Source of the DNA: Lysobacterales bacterium
GTDB taxonomy: Bacteria > Pseudomonadota > Gammaproteobacteria > Xanthomonadales > SZUA-5
Direction of reading: 5' to 3'
Length of the DNA: 64,000 nt
NCBI GenBank assembly: GCA_022841325.1
Contig: JALHRS010000003.1
Coordinates: 62,001 to 126,000 of the forward strand
A program made the position numbers and the translations under genes. Of the stretch, positions 7,773 through 14,897 are shown in pieces. The notes beneath the pieces were generated by a model. It ran no database searches and was not told the origin of the DNA. It worked only from the letters and a program-made list of their open reading frames with translations. The number at the start of each line of letters is the position of its first letter. Positions within the stretch are counted from its first letter, which is position 1.

Positions 7773-8075
7773 TTAGGCGACTTTCTTAGCCGCGGCGAGT
7801 TGCGCTTCCAGAATCTGGACGCGGGCATAGAGATCTGCCGTGTTGATGCGACGACGGCGCCGCTTGGAATCGGGGCCGTACCAATGCGGCCAGATCTCGG
7901 CCAACGGCCGGGCAATCAGTTTGGCGATCTCGCCTTCAATGGCCTTGCTGCGACTCTTGCTCTTGATCACGGCGTTCACGGCCGAGCGCTTGAGGTCAGA
8001 CCGAACGCGACGAGCTACGTCGGCTTGCGTGTAGCCGGCCAGTTCCAGTGCGTACTTGATGTCGATTGGGGTCAT
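7773..8075 (-). CDS. Ner-type DNA-binding regulator (paralogue 2), first early gene
   Basis: 100 residues from ATG at 8073-8075. The core IDIKYALELAGYTQADVARR plus AVNAVIKSKSRSKAIEGEI and the hallmark LAEIWPHWYG define a Ner-type helix-turn-helix. A very basic linker (SKRRRRRI) and a short C-terminal helix follow. It shares TQADVAR and IWP.WYG with the divergent rightward gene at 8,177, so the pair probably arose by duplication. It is the first leftward gene facing the control region and thus corresponds in position to Mu ner. Expected role: repression of the repressor promoter and timing of early transcription. Confidence 0.85.
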   Translation of the reverse strand: MTPIDIKYALELAGYTQADVARRVRSDLKRSAVNAVIKSKSRSKAIEGEIAKLIARPLAEIWPHWYGPDSKRRRRRINTADLYARVQILEAQLAAAKKVA

Positions 8076-8176
8076 GCGGTTACGTCGTCGCTTTACTTGG
8101 ATACTTAATATGGTGAGTTACCGTGGTGCCTTATCATGTTATGCGCCAACGCCGACGCACCTGTCAAGAGGTTGCT
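8076..8176. promoter_or_regulatory. Divergent early/repressor control region with candidate operators
   Basis: This 101-bp AT-richer gap separates the leftward Ner-type gene from the rightward repressor-like gene and must contain both promoters. Two similar 11-mers, GGTGAGTTACC (8,112-8,122, itself a near palindrome) and GGTGCCTTATC (8,125-8,135), lie 13 bp apart and fit the pattern GGTGnnTTAnC. They are the best operator candidates. AT-rich blocks TACTTAATAT (8,102-8,111) and TTATCATGTTATG could supply -10 elements for the two directions. An AGAGG ribosome site precedes ATG 8,177. Promoter positions are inference. Confidence 0.6.
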
Positions 8177-8578
8177 ATGCATCCAGCTGACATCACTGCT
8201 GCGCTAAAGCGTTTGAACTGCACACAGGCTGACGTCGCGCGTCTTATTGGAACGGCTAGGTCCAACGTCAGCGCGGTGGTATCCGGACGGTCCAGATCGC
8301 GTCCAGCTGAGGAGAAGATCAGCGAGCTGACGGGAATCCCGCTCGCCGAGTTGTGGCCGCAGTGGTACGGCGCGCCTGGCGGCAGCACGCTATCGGTGCG
8401 GGGCGACAGCAACGTGGTGGCGGGGCGCGACCAGGTCGGAGTTCAGCAGCCAACTGCGCCCTACGGCGCCAAACTCACCATCGCCGAGGAGCGCCTGCTG
8501 CGCCTGTTCCGCGCGCTGGAGCCCGCTCAGCAGGACGAGGCCGAGTCAATGCTTAGAAAAATGATCGCGGGTGGGTGA
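8177..8578 (+). CDS. Ner-type regulator with C-terminal extension, probable lysogeny repressor (paralogue 3)
   Basis: 133 residues from ATG at 8,177, preceded by AGAGG; an upstream in-frame start lacks a ribosome site and would run through the operators. Residues 1-65 are a Ner-type domain: HPADITAALKRLNCTQADVA ... LAELWPQWYG. Residues 70-90 contain GDSNVVAGRDQVGVQQ, a motif repeated at the N-terminus of the product at 9,551. The end (LLRLFRALEPAQQDEAESML) is helical, as in multimerisation tails of phage repressors. It is the only Ner paralogue transcribed toward the accessory genes, in the position of a repressor facing ner. Confidence 0.78.
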   Translation: MHPADITAALKRLNCTQADVARLIGTARSNVSAVVSGRSRSRPAEEKISELTGIPLAELWPQWYGAPGGSTLSVRGDSNVVAGRDQVGVQQPTAPYGAKLTIAEERLLRLFRALEPAQQDEAESMLRKMIAGG

Positions 8579-8645
8579 GACAGTCGGCGCCTTGGCGACT
8601 CCTGTCTGGCTCTATCACCGTACTAGAAGCTTCCCGGAGGTATTC

Positions 8646-9224
8646 ATGAAAGCGATCGCTATGGCTTTGCTGTTGGTTTCCACCTTCACGTCTGCTGCAG
8701 AGATTCGATCGCGTGCAGGCGACGAGGTGAAACTGTCGCTGGGACACTTGGTGCTCAATGAGAAATCGACGTTGACCCGTATGCACCATGTCATCGAGGT
8801 GCCCGGCATTCCGGCAACGCTGTCCGAGGTGGCTGGAATCAAGACCACTTACAGCAGCGGCAACTACAGCTGGGAGTCCGTCAAAGACGACATCACGGCG
8901 TCAGACGCATTGAGCGCGGTAGAGGTGCGGTTTCTGCTGATAGATGTGTTCGGCGAACGAATCGCCACGCTCAGTGCTATCGAGGTTGCAGACATGGCCG
9001 CAGGCGGACAGCTCTATCCGAACTGGCGCTGGAACGTGCCGTTCAACAGTGAGAATGACGCCAAGTCCATGCTCACCACCGTTGGCTGGGTGGCGCAGGT
9101 TAGAAAATCCAACGGAACGGTAGCAAAGGCCAATGAAGCCCAGGTGCTACAAGCGATCAAGCCCTATATGCCCGGCGTCAAGGCTGCTGATCTTGTGCCT
9201 ACGCCAGTGGATGGTGAGAAGTAG
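8646..9224 (+). CDS. Secreted or periplasmic protein of unknown function, candidate lysogenic conversion gene
   Basis: 192 residues from ATG at 8,646, with CCGGAGG six bases upstream, a strong ribosome site that decides the start over an earlier in-frame codon. The first 19 residues are a textbook signal peptide ending at a SAA-E cleavage site. The mature part is beta-rich with no cysteines and no recognised motif (RSRAGDEVKLSLGHLVLNEK; NWRWNVPFNSENDAK). It follows the repressor-like gene by 67 bp, on the same strand, so it could be expressed in the lysogen. Phage structural roles are unlikely at this location. Function unknown. Confidence 0.75.
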   Translation: MKAIAMALLLVSTFTSAAEIRSRAGDEVKLSLGHLVLNEKSTLTRMHHVIEVPGIPATLSEVAGIKTTYSSGNYSWESVKDDITASDALSAVEVRFLLIDVFGERIATLSAIEVADMAAGGQLYPNWRWNVPFNSENDAKSMLTTVGWVAQVRKSNGTVAKANEAQVLQAIKPYMPGVKAADLVPTPVDGEK

Positions 9225-9550
9225 CGCCGGCAATGGAAGGGGACCTTCTCATCGCCGCTGTCGCTGCCGGATCGGCCATCCGGTGCGCTGCAGTGACTTG
9301 TGACTTCGGTCGATGGCACCGCCCGGCACAGCTTTGCCGCAGTGAACCCCGGCGGCCGGGACCCGTGGGGGTTTAGGCTTCCGGGCGGTGCAGGGATAGT
9401 CTCGCGCTGTGAGACGGGGTACGTCTATCAGGGATCTTCGCCAGTTGTTGTAGGAATTCTCTGACACCGTTCGTCGGGAAGTTGGCTGAAGGGTGAGACA
9501 TTCTGGCGGGCAGCGACATTGAGCTACTCTCAACTACACAGGGGGCTGTG
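9225..9550. other. Intergenic region, no gene seen
   Basis: These 326 bp carry no convincing frame on either strand; the leftward open frame here is Arg/Pro-rich and has no ribosome site. Near the right edge AGGGGG precedes the ATG at 9,551. A promoter for the three-gene accessory block could lie here (for example the AT-richer GTTGTAGGAATTCTCTGAC around 9,447), but no confident -35/-10 pair is visible. No strong terminator hairpin was seen after the secreted-protein gene. Confidence 0.5.
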
Positions 9551-9946
9551 ATGACTAGGATCGATGTTGTGGGGCGGGACAATGTTGTAGCGGGGCGCGA
9601 TGTGATTCAGCTGATCGTGCAGATGACCGAAGCCGACCTGAGCCCAGACGAGCGCGCGGCGCGCAAGTTGCGGCCGTATGGCCTGACGATGCTTCTGTCG
9701 ATGCTCGCAGTCTGCGGATGGGGCATGTTCATGATGGGCGCGAATTATCTCGCGAGTGTCAGTCAGACCCAGCCGCCCTTCGGCGAGGATGCGATTGCGC
9801 TTTACGGCGTAGCGGGGATCGGCTGGGCACTGACTGCGGCGCTGATGCGGAGGTGGGCCATTTCGCCTGAACGGGACACCGTGGATCAAGTTTGTGCGCG
9901 GCCTCGAGCAAGTGCCGGGAACCAAAACGCATGGTCAGAGGCGTAA
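9551..9946 (+). CDS. Two-helix membrane protein with N-terminal NVVAGRD motif
   Basis: 131 residues from ATG at 9,551 with AGGGGG upstream. The N-terminus TRIDVVGRDNVVAGRDVIQL contains the same NVVAGRD.V motif as the repressor-like protein at 8,177. Two transmembrane helices follow (GLTMLLSMLAVCGWGMFMMG, about 53-72; and IALYGVAGIGWALTAALM, about 85-102), then a polar tail. It sits 3 nt before the next gene, so the two are almost certainly cotranscribed. Not recognised as a known family. The shared motif suggests a protein-protein or membrane-tethering link with the repressor, which is inference. Confidence 0.75.
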   Translation: MTRIDVVGRDNVVAGRDVIQLIVQMTEADLSPDERAARKLRPYGLTMLLSMLAVCGWGMFMMGANYLASVSQTQPPFGEDAIALYGVAGIGWALTAALMRRWAISPERDTVDQVCARPRASAGNQNAWSEA

Positions 9947-9949
9947 CAG

Positions 9950-10930
9950 GTGAGCACGAGTTCAATCAAGCGAATGTTCACCCTCAAGATGATCCGGCTC
10001 CACGGACATCGCGGCGCGCAGGTAGTGGACGATGTACCCGTCGAATCGATGGTGCTCGATGCACTGGGCTCGGTTGCCTCTTCGATTGATCGTCGGCACT
10101 ACCCGCCGCTGGATCGTCATATCGAGCAAGGCGACCTGTGCCTTTTCGTAAACGGTGAGTCCTGGAAACTTCGAAAAGCGTCTGCCGGGTTGATGTTGGA
10201 GCTCGGCTTTTACGCGAAGGGGAGAAGATACGCTCAAGGGACTGTCGCACGAGGAGCACGAAAGATAGTACTTGCCAAGAGTGTGCAGGATGAGATTTCG
10301 CCGAATGAATACATTGATTCGTATCGGATCTTGTTGAAGGGACGCGCCCTGATAGTCGAATCAGTTCGCGGTAGCGGCGGAATTGAGCCCCTGAGGCGCT
10401 TGTTGAATCAGATACTTAAGGCTCACGACTCAAACTCTGAGACGTTGGAGTTCTCTAACGTAGCGAGCGGCGAACTGGAACAAATCATCAAGAACTCGCT
10501 TGGTGTGTCCAAGGTCACGGCGTCACTGACCCGTCGAGTCGACCCATCTGAGAAGGACTCCAGAAGCTACTTCGCCAAAACATTGAGCGGTCTCGCCAGC
10601 AGCTTTTCGACGAATAAGGCAACAGTGAGTCTGACGGATGTCCAGACGACAGCGAAGCGGGCAACCCGTATCCTTCATGAGTTCGAAGAAGCGGGACTAG
10701 GGGCGGTCAGGCTAGTGCTTGGAAACGGGCGGAGAATCACCGTATCCGACTACTTGGAGCGCGAAGAAGTAGTCATAGGCGTAACCAACGGCACGCCCAA
10801 CTTGAACGAAATCGAGACTGCCTTGGAACGATATTTCATGAAACTCAGCAAGCACAATGGTGGTTCGCGCCTTCTTGATAACAACGGTTGGCCTGCCGGT
10901 GAGCATGAGGAGATATGTGATGCGTCTTAG
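9950..10930 (+). CDS. Soluble 326-aa accessory protein, candidate phage-exclusion sensor
   Basis: 326 residues from GTG at 9,950, three bases after the previous stop; an ATG at 9,974 is an alternative. Base composition is clearly less GC-rich than the flanking structural genes, a sign of recent acquisition. No transmembrane segment. The N-terminal 160 residues look like a mixed alpha/beta domain (LCLFVNGESWKLRKASAGLM; YIDSYRILLKGRALIVESVR), followed by a helical linker and a second domain (about 180-326) with TASLTRRVDPSEKDSRSYFA. No nuclease, ATPase or protease motif is visible. Its 3' end overlaps the start of a 4-TM membrane gene by 11 nt. The cytosolic-plus-membrane pairing next to a repressor is reminiscent of lambda rexA-rexB, without recognisable sequence similarity. 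Confidence 0.75.
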   Translation: MSTSSIKRMFTLKMIRLHGHRGAQVVDDVPVESMVLDALGSVASSIDRRHYPPLDRHIEQGDLCLFVNGESWKLRKASAGLMLELGFYAKGRRYAQGTVARGARKIVLAKSVQDEISPNEYIDSYRILLKGRALIVESVRGSGGIEPLRRLLNQILKAHDSNSETLEFSNVASGELEQIIKNSLGVSKVTASLTRRVDPSEKDSRSYFAKTLSGLASSFSTNKATVSLTDVQTTAKRATRILHEFEEAGLGAVRLVLGNGRRITVSDYLEREEVVIGVTNGTPNLNEIETALERYFMKLSKHNGGSRLLDNNGWPAGEHEEICDAS

Positions 10931-11513
10931 TTCGCTTCTGCCTGACGAATGGGAGCACGGTTGGATATCTGCGGGCAATCTGATCAGGCACGCGCGGAAG
11001 ACGTCCGCGTTCGCCATGAAGCAAGTTGTCGGCTTTGCACTGCCATTCGCAGTGGGCGGATGGTTCGCTGCTGCACGTGTCGTGGACTTGTCTCATGCTG
11101 ACTCAGAATCACTCATGCGGGGCTTGTTGACGTTTGTCGCGATCGTGACGGGCTTCATGGTGACTCTTTTATTGTTCACCGGAAAGGGTGAGCAGACGTC
11201 CGTCCTTTCCAGCGAAGAAATGGTTACCTACGGTGAGCTGGCTAGGTACTTGATTTTCTCGCAAGTACTTACTCTCTTCGTTCACATACTGAGTGCCGCC
11301 CTTATCGTTGCCTGGTTTGCGGTCGGATCGCTAAGTTCGCTTCATTGGTGGCTCACACTTGCAGCTTTTGGATGCTTTGGCGTGTCCATCACCCGAACGC
11401 TCTTGTTGCCTCTGCAAATTTTCGACCTTCATGACTTCGCGCTCCTCGCGATGGTTCGAGCGAAGCGGGACGCTGAGCGAAAATCCCACCAAGAGATGGT
11501 CGACAAGCTCTAG
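10920..11513 (+). CDS. Four-helix inner-membrane accessory protein, partner of the upstream gene
   Basis: 197 residues from ATG at 10,920; the AGGAG about 9 bases upstream lies inside the previous gene and selects this start over upstream methionines. Four hydrophobic helices: about 34-54 (VVGFALPFAVGGWFAAARVV), 67-87 (LLTFVAIVTGFMVTLLLF), 110-133 (ILSAALIVAWFAVG) and 137-160 (WWLTLAAFGCFGVSI). A basic cytoplasmic C-terminal tail follows (RAKRDAERKSHQEMVDKL). The 11-nt overlap with the upstream gene implies coupled, roughly stoichiometric synthesis. The topology would suit an ion channel or depolarising effector, but no family is recognised. Confidence 0.76.
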   Translation: MRLSSLLPDEWEHGWISAGNLIRHARKTSAFAMKQVVGFALPFAVGGWFAAARVVDLSHADSESLMRGLLTFVAIVTGFMVTLLLFTGKGEQTSVLSSEEMVTYGELARYLIFSQVLTLFVHILSAALIVAWFAVGSLSSLHWWLTLAAFGCFGVSITRTLLLPLQIFDLHDFALLAMVRAKRDAERKSHQEMVDKL

Positions 11514-11514
11514 C

Positions 11515-11539
11515 CTCTTCGACCCACGTCACAAGACCC
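11515..11539 (+). promoter_or_regulatory. 25-bp element, copy A, upstream of lysis/late block
   Basis: Beginning right after the stop codon of the 4-TM gene, this sequence (core GACCCACGTCACAAGACCC) matches 23 of 25 positions with copy B at 22,550-22,574, which also begins right after the stop of an accessory gene. An imperfect dyad is present: CTTCGAC and GTCACAAG. Candidate late-activator site or late promoter component ahead of the holin gene. Confidence 0.55.
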
Positions 11540-11560
11540 TAGCCCTACACCCCAAATACG

Positions 11561-11588
11561 CTGCACCCGTCAAACCACCGGGGTGCAG
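11561..11588. repeat. Inverted repeat overlapping holin ribosome-binding region
   Basis: CTGCACCC and GGGTGCAG flank a 12-base loop and end two bases before the ATG at 11,591. The hairpin would sequester the translation initiation region of the holin-like gene, or it may be a dyad binding site for a regulator. Not a terminator: no T tract follows. Confidence 0.5.
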
Positions 11589-11590
11589 CA

Positions 11591-11929
11591 ATGGGCGAGC
11601 GCGAAACGCAGGCTGGGCCGGCTGAGGGTCCGATTCCTCTTACTCCAACGCAGGCAGCGCTGCACGAGTTCATCAGCGGATGGCCTGTGCTGCTGCTGTT
11701 TGTCTTGTGCCTGGCAGTGGTCTGGGCTATCGCGCCGGAGCGCGCGGCTATCGCGGTTTGGATCCTGTGCCGGCTGGCGCTTGGCGCCTTTGCGGGAAAT
11801 CTGTTTGGCGGAATGCTGATCCCGATTGGTGATCCGCAGGCGCTGAGCGGTATTGCCCGCGGCAACGCGATCAACGCACGGGCGATCTGTATCGGCTTCG
11901 GCATGCTCGCCGCGGGCTGGACGCTGTGA
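11591..11929 (+). CDS. Holin-like membrane protein
   Basis: 112 residues from ATG at 11,591. After a polar leader there are three hydrophobic stretches: WPVLLLFVLCLAVVWAIAP (about 31-49), AAIAVWILCRLALGAFAGNL (about 52-71) and a C-terminal AICIGFGMLAAGWTL. Size, topology and the 4-nt overlap with a downstream lytic transglycosylase fit a phage holin, which forms inner-membrane holes to release the endolysin. No specific holin family is recognised. It opens the rightward late operon. Confidence 0.7.
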   Translation: MGERETQAGPAEGPIPLTPTQAALHEFISGWPVLLLFVLCLAVVWAIAPERAAIAVWILCRLALGAFAGNLFGGMLIPIGDPQALSGIARGNAINARAICIGFGMLAAGWTL

Positions 11930-12687
11930 TCACGCTGGCCGTCCTGGCACTGATGATCCTGGCCTTTCGGGTCGGCGTGAATCACTGGCCGGCGATGATG
12001 GATTGGGCTGATCGCCGCGATAGCGCCTGGGTGCTGGATATCGCCTGGTGGATCGACCTGGTGGTCGTCGCCTTTCTGGCCTTCGGTGTATTGGGATCGG
12101 CGCACGCGGCCACGCCGGTAGGTGTGCAGGTGCCCGTTCGCGCTGACGGCTATCAGAAGCTGCTGGAGCGCGAGGCTGTATCGCGCTTTGGACTGGCCGC
12201 GCCTGTCGCGCTCTTGGCAGCGCAGCTGCACCAGGAGAGCCATTGGCGGACTGATGCCCGATCGCCCTATGCGCAGGGCCTGGCGCAATTCACGCCTGGC
12301 ACGGCTGACTGGATTCCGGGCGTGTGCCCTGAAATCGGCGCGCCCAACGTTTGGGACGCGCGATGGAGTATCCGCGCGCAGGCCTGCTACATGCGCTGGC
12401 TGCGCGATCGCATTGCTGCGGCTACGCCCTGCGACCAGTGGGCGATGGCGCTCTCTGCCTACAACGGGGGCTTGGGGTGGCTCAAACGCGACCGGAGATT
12501 GGCATCGGCTACCGGAGCCGACAGCGCCATCTGGTTCAACAACGTTGAGCTACACACCAAGCGCGCGGCGTGGGCATTCAAGGAGAACCGCGAATACCCG
12601 CGCCGCATCTTGCTGACGCTTGAGCCCGTCTACCTCGCCGCCGGCTGGCCCGGCCGCGCTACCTGTGAACCAGGAGTCATCCGATGA
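11926..12687 (+). CDS. Lytic transglycosylase endolysin (SLT fold) with membrane anchor
   Basis: 253 residues. One or two N-terminal hydrophobic segments (about 1-16 and 44-60, ending near SAHAA) could act as signal-anchor-release or membrane helices. The catalytic domain (about 75-235) has the SLT signature: glutamate E104 in LHQESHWRTD, then AQGLAQFTPGTADW and ALSAYNGGLGW. These enzymes cleave the MurNAc-GlcNAc bond with formation of a 1,6-anhydro product. It follows the holin-like gene with a 4-nt overlap and precedes a phage protein of unknown function. The family match is clear; the export mode is inferred. Confidence 0.9.
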   Translation: MITLAVLALMILAFRVGVNHWPAMMDWADRRDSAWVLDIAWWIDLVVVAFLAFGVLGSAHAATPVGVQVPVRADGYQKLLEREAVSRFGLAAPVALLAAQLHQESHWRTDARSPYAQGLAQFTPGTADWIPGVCPEIGAPNVWDARWSIRAQACYMRWLRDRIAAATPCDQWAMALSAYNGGLGWLKRDRRLASATGADSAIWFNNVELHTKRAAWAFKENREYPRRILLTLEPVYLAAGWPGRATCEPGVIR

Positions 12688-13385
12688 ATCTCACGCCCCA
12701 ACAGGCCGCAGAGCTGCAGGCCATCCTGGCCTCGCCCGAGCTGATCGTCACGGCGATCAATGAGCGCCTGGCGCAGATCCGAATTCTCACCGACCGATAT
12801 TCTGAACTCAGCACCACGCGCCTGGACAAGCAGATTCCGGAATCGGTTTCTGTCATCGGCGCAACGTCGGGCGGCATTGAATACCTGCCATCCGGCATGA
12901 CCGCGCCGCGCGCTGACGGCGCCGTGCGCATTCGTGCCTGGGATGAAGCTGTCGCCCGCGCGCTGGCATCGCCAGACGCGGCCACGCAACGCTGGGGCGC
13001 GGTCGAGTCTGCTCGTCCGTGGAAAATGGTCCAGGACACACTGACCGCGCCCGGCGTCTCGAAAGAGCAGAAGCGCAGCATTGGCACCAATTGCGCGAAC
13101 GCCCGGATGATCAATGGTCTGTCCGGCTCATCGGTCAAGGGCTTTGCCTGGCCGGCGTACAAGGTCACGCTGGTCAATGGCATTCCGCAGATCGGCGACG
13201 AGATAGCGGATGCCGCGGCGTGGAACGATGACCGAGTCACGTTGGACGGCCAAGTGCTCGCCCGCGGCTGGTGGACTGCCGATGCGGCCACGCTGGCCGA
13301 ACGCTCGCTGTTGCACTACATCATGACGAGCGGGCGTGCGACCAAGCCGCTCACTGGTGGCGAGTTCGGTGCGGGTAAGCCGTGA
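12684..13385 (+). CDS. Conserved phage protein of unknown function in lysis region
   Basis: 233 residues, coupled to the endolysin gene by a 4-nt overlap and to the next gene by a 1-nt overlap. The N-terminal 50 residues are helical (QQAAELQAILASPELIVTAI); the central part is Gly/Ser/Pro-rich with beta character; the C-terminus carries RSLLHYIMTSGRATKPLTGG. No signal peptide, membrane helix or catalytic motif. Its position between endolysin and spanin-like genes suggests a lysis or virion accessory role, but I do not recognise it. Confidence 0.65.
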   Translation: MNLTPQQAAELQAILASPELIVTAINERLAQIRILTDRYSELSTTRLDKQIPESVSVIGATSGGIEYLPSGMTAPRADGAVRIRAWDEAVARALASPDAATQRWGAVESARPWKMVQDTLTAPGVSKEQKRSIGTNCANARMINGLSGSSVKGFAWPAYKVTLVNGIPQIGDEIADAAAWNDDRVTLDGQVLARGWWTADAATLAERSLLHYIMTSGRATKPLTGGEFGAGKP

Positions 13386-13780
13386 TGTATGGCGCCAGCG
13401 CTCAATACCTGGAAGCGGAAAAGCTGCGGCTGCGAGCAAACGCAGCTGAGACGATCGCCCGTCGTTGGCGGGCGGCCGCTTGGACGCTGGGACTCCTTGC
13501 GATCGTGCTGATCGTCCTGCTTTCGATGGCGGTCACGGTGGTCATGAAGGCCGACGACATCGTGAAGCGTTCGACTGAGGAAGCCGAGCAATACCGGGCA
13601 CTGGCTGAACATGCGACCGCCAACTTCGAGCGCTGCAAGGTCGCCAATGCTGGCCTGGTGGAGTCGTTGCAGGACTTCGATGTGACCATCAAGGCGCAGA
13701 AACAGCTGATCGGCGAAGCTATTGATCTGGCCAAGCGCTGCGATTCCCGCGGCGCGATCTGGGCGTATCGCCATGATTAG
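13385..13780 (+). CDS. Single-pass membrane protein, spanin-like
   Basis: 131 residues from ATG at 13,385, overlapping the previous stop; a GTG lies one codon earlier. A cytoplasmic basic stretch (RLRANAAETIARRWRAAAW) is followed by one transmembrane helix (LGLLAIVLIVLLSMAVTVVM, about 37-56) and a charged coiled-coil-like periplasmic domain (STEEAEQYRALAEHATANFE) with two cysteines. This layout is that of inner-membrane spanins, yet a better i-spanin/o-spanin pair follows at 14,180/14,574. It may be a second, paralogous spanin-type or structural lysis protein. Confidence 0.6.
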   Translation: MYGASAQYLEAEKLRLRANAAETIARRWRAAAWTLGLLAIVLIVLLSMAVTVVMKADDIVKRSTEEAEQYRALAEHATANFERCKVANAGLVESLQDFDVTIKAQKQLIGEAIDLAKRCDSRGAIWAYRHD

Positions 13781-14180
13781 GGCGCTGCTGATCTGCGTCG
13801 TCATGGCGCTGGCGCCGGCCGCATCTGCCGCCAGCCGCGCCGAAGTCGAGTACGAGATCAACGGGGCGTTCGAGCGCAGCGAATGGACACGCGCGGAGCG
13901 GCGGGCGTTTGCGTTGTCGCTAGTGGCGAATGCGCTGGATGTCTACACCAGCATTCGCTCGGATGACCGCTGCGTCGAGACCAACCCGATTCTTGGCCGA
14001 GACCCCAGCGCGGCGCAGCTGATTGGCGTGAAGGTGCTGGCGATCGGCTTTGAGTGGTGGTTGTACTCGTCGCCGCGCACCAGCCACTACCCGACCCACG
14101 TCTACGGCTACACCAGCGCAGCGATCCACGGATGGGCTGCCTGGTCGAACTCCCGCAACCGCTGCTTCAGGGGCTGGTGA
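13773..14180 (+). CDS. Exported phage protein of unknown function in lysis cassette
   Basis: 135 residues from ATG at 13,773, overlapping the previous gene by 8 nt. Residues 1-19 form a signal peptide (MIRALLICVVMALAPAASA). The mature region has RAEVEYEINGAFERSEWTRA and a hydrophobic patch (LIGVKVLAIGFEWWLYSS), ending in aromatic and cysteine-containing residues. No family recognised. A start codon overlap with the i-spanin-like gene (TGATG) couples the two. Could assist envelope disruption. Confidence 0.6.
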   Translation: MIRALLICVVMALAPAASAASRAEVEYEINGAFERSEWTRAERRAFALSLVANALDVYTSIRSDDRCVETNPILGRDPSAAQLIGVKVLAIGFEWWLYSSPRTSHYPTHVYGYTSAAIHGWAAWSNSRNRCFRGW

Positions 14181-14656
14181 TGCTGGGAGACCGACTGATC
14201 AATCTGGGTGGCGCCAAGCTGGTGGGCGCGCTGGCGCTGGCGGTGATCGTGCTGGTGCTGCTGCTGGGGCTCAGCGTGTGGGGCAACGTGCTGCAGTTCA
14301 GGGGCAAGGCGACAGCCGTAGGCCAGGTGCTGTCGCGGCTGGCGGCAGCTGAGGCCCGATCAAAGGCCGAGATCGAGGCATGCGCAGCGACCAACGCGCG
14401 CGCCGCAGGCACGGTCGCCGTGCTGGAGGCCGAGCTTCTGCAGTGCCGAGGCCAGCAACAGGACATGGCTGGCGATCTCGCCCTGGCACGACGCGAGCGC
14501 GATCGAGCGCGGCGCGCCGTGACGGCAGAAATTCAACAGCGACAAACCACCGTGCAACTGCTGGTAGACAGAAATGAATCGTGTGCTCCTCGCCCTCTGT
14601 GTCGCGCTGTGTCTGACGAGCTGCTCCACGCTGCGCCCGACGGTCCAGCTCAGTGA
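14180..14656 (+). CDS. Inner-membrane spanin (Rz-like)
   Basis: 158 residues from ATG at 14,180. A short cytoplasmic leader, one membrane helix (LVGALALAVIVLVLLLGLSV, about 14-33) and a long periplasmic coiled coil (RSKAEIEACAATNARAAGTV; ARRERDRARRAVTAEIQQRQ) match i-spanin architecture. The 3' third overlaps the lipoprotein gene at 14,574 in another frame, the classical Rz/Rz1 nested arrangement. With the o-spanin it would span the periplasm and fuse inner and outer membranes in the last step of lysis. Confidence 0.8.
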   Translation: MLGDRLINLGGAKLVGALALAVIVLVLLLGLSVWGNVLQFRGKATAVGQVLSRLAAAEARSKAEIEACAATNARAAGTVAVLEAELLQCRGQQQDMAGDLALARRERDRARRAVTAEIQQRQTTVQLLVDRNESCAPRPLCRAVSDELLHAAPDGPAQ

Positions 14657-14897
14657 TCCGACGATCGTTCGCGTGCCGGGAGCTACCCGGTATGTGGAGA
14701 TCGATCCGGATCTGACCGATCCCACGGCCGAGCCGGTGGCGCCCGTTCCGCTGTGCGTCGATAGCGAGGGCGCGTTTGTGCTGTGCGACAGCCAGGTCGT
14801 GACCTGGTTGTTGGCCTATCGCGGCGCGCTGGCTGAGGCCAACGCGGACAAGCGCGCGATCAGTGTGCTGGGAGAAAGGGAGGCTGGCCATGACTGA
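14574..14897 (+). CDS. Outer-membrane lipoprotein spanin (Rz1-like)
   Basis: 107 residues in a frame that begins inside the i-spanin gene (83-nt overlap). The signal ends in a lipobox LTSC (LALCVALCLTSCSTLRPTVQ), with serine after the lipidated cysteine, favouring outer-membrane sorting. The mature part is proline-containing and beta-like, longer than lambda Rz1 but similar to o-spanins of other transposable phages. A cysteine pair in PLCVDSEGAFVLCDS could form a disulfide. Confidence 0.8.
   Translation: MNRVLLALCVALCLTSCSTLRPTVQLSDPTIVRVPGATRYVEIDPDLTDPTAEPVAPVPLCVDSEGAFVLCDSQVVTWLLAYRGALAEANADKRAISVLGEREAGHD

Noticed and set aside
9249-9533. Leftward 94-residue frame in the gap before the accessory block
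   Set aside because: Arg/Pro/Ser-rich, no ribosome site, no domain; treated as non-coding.
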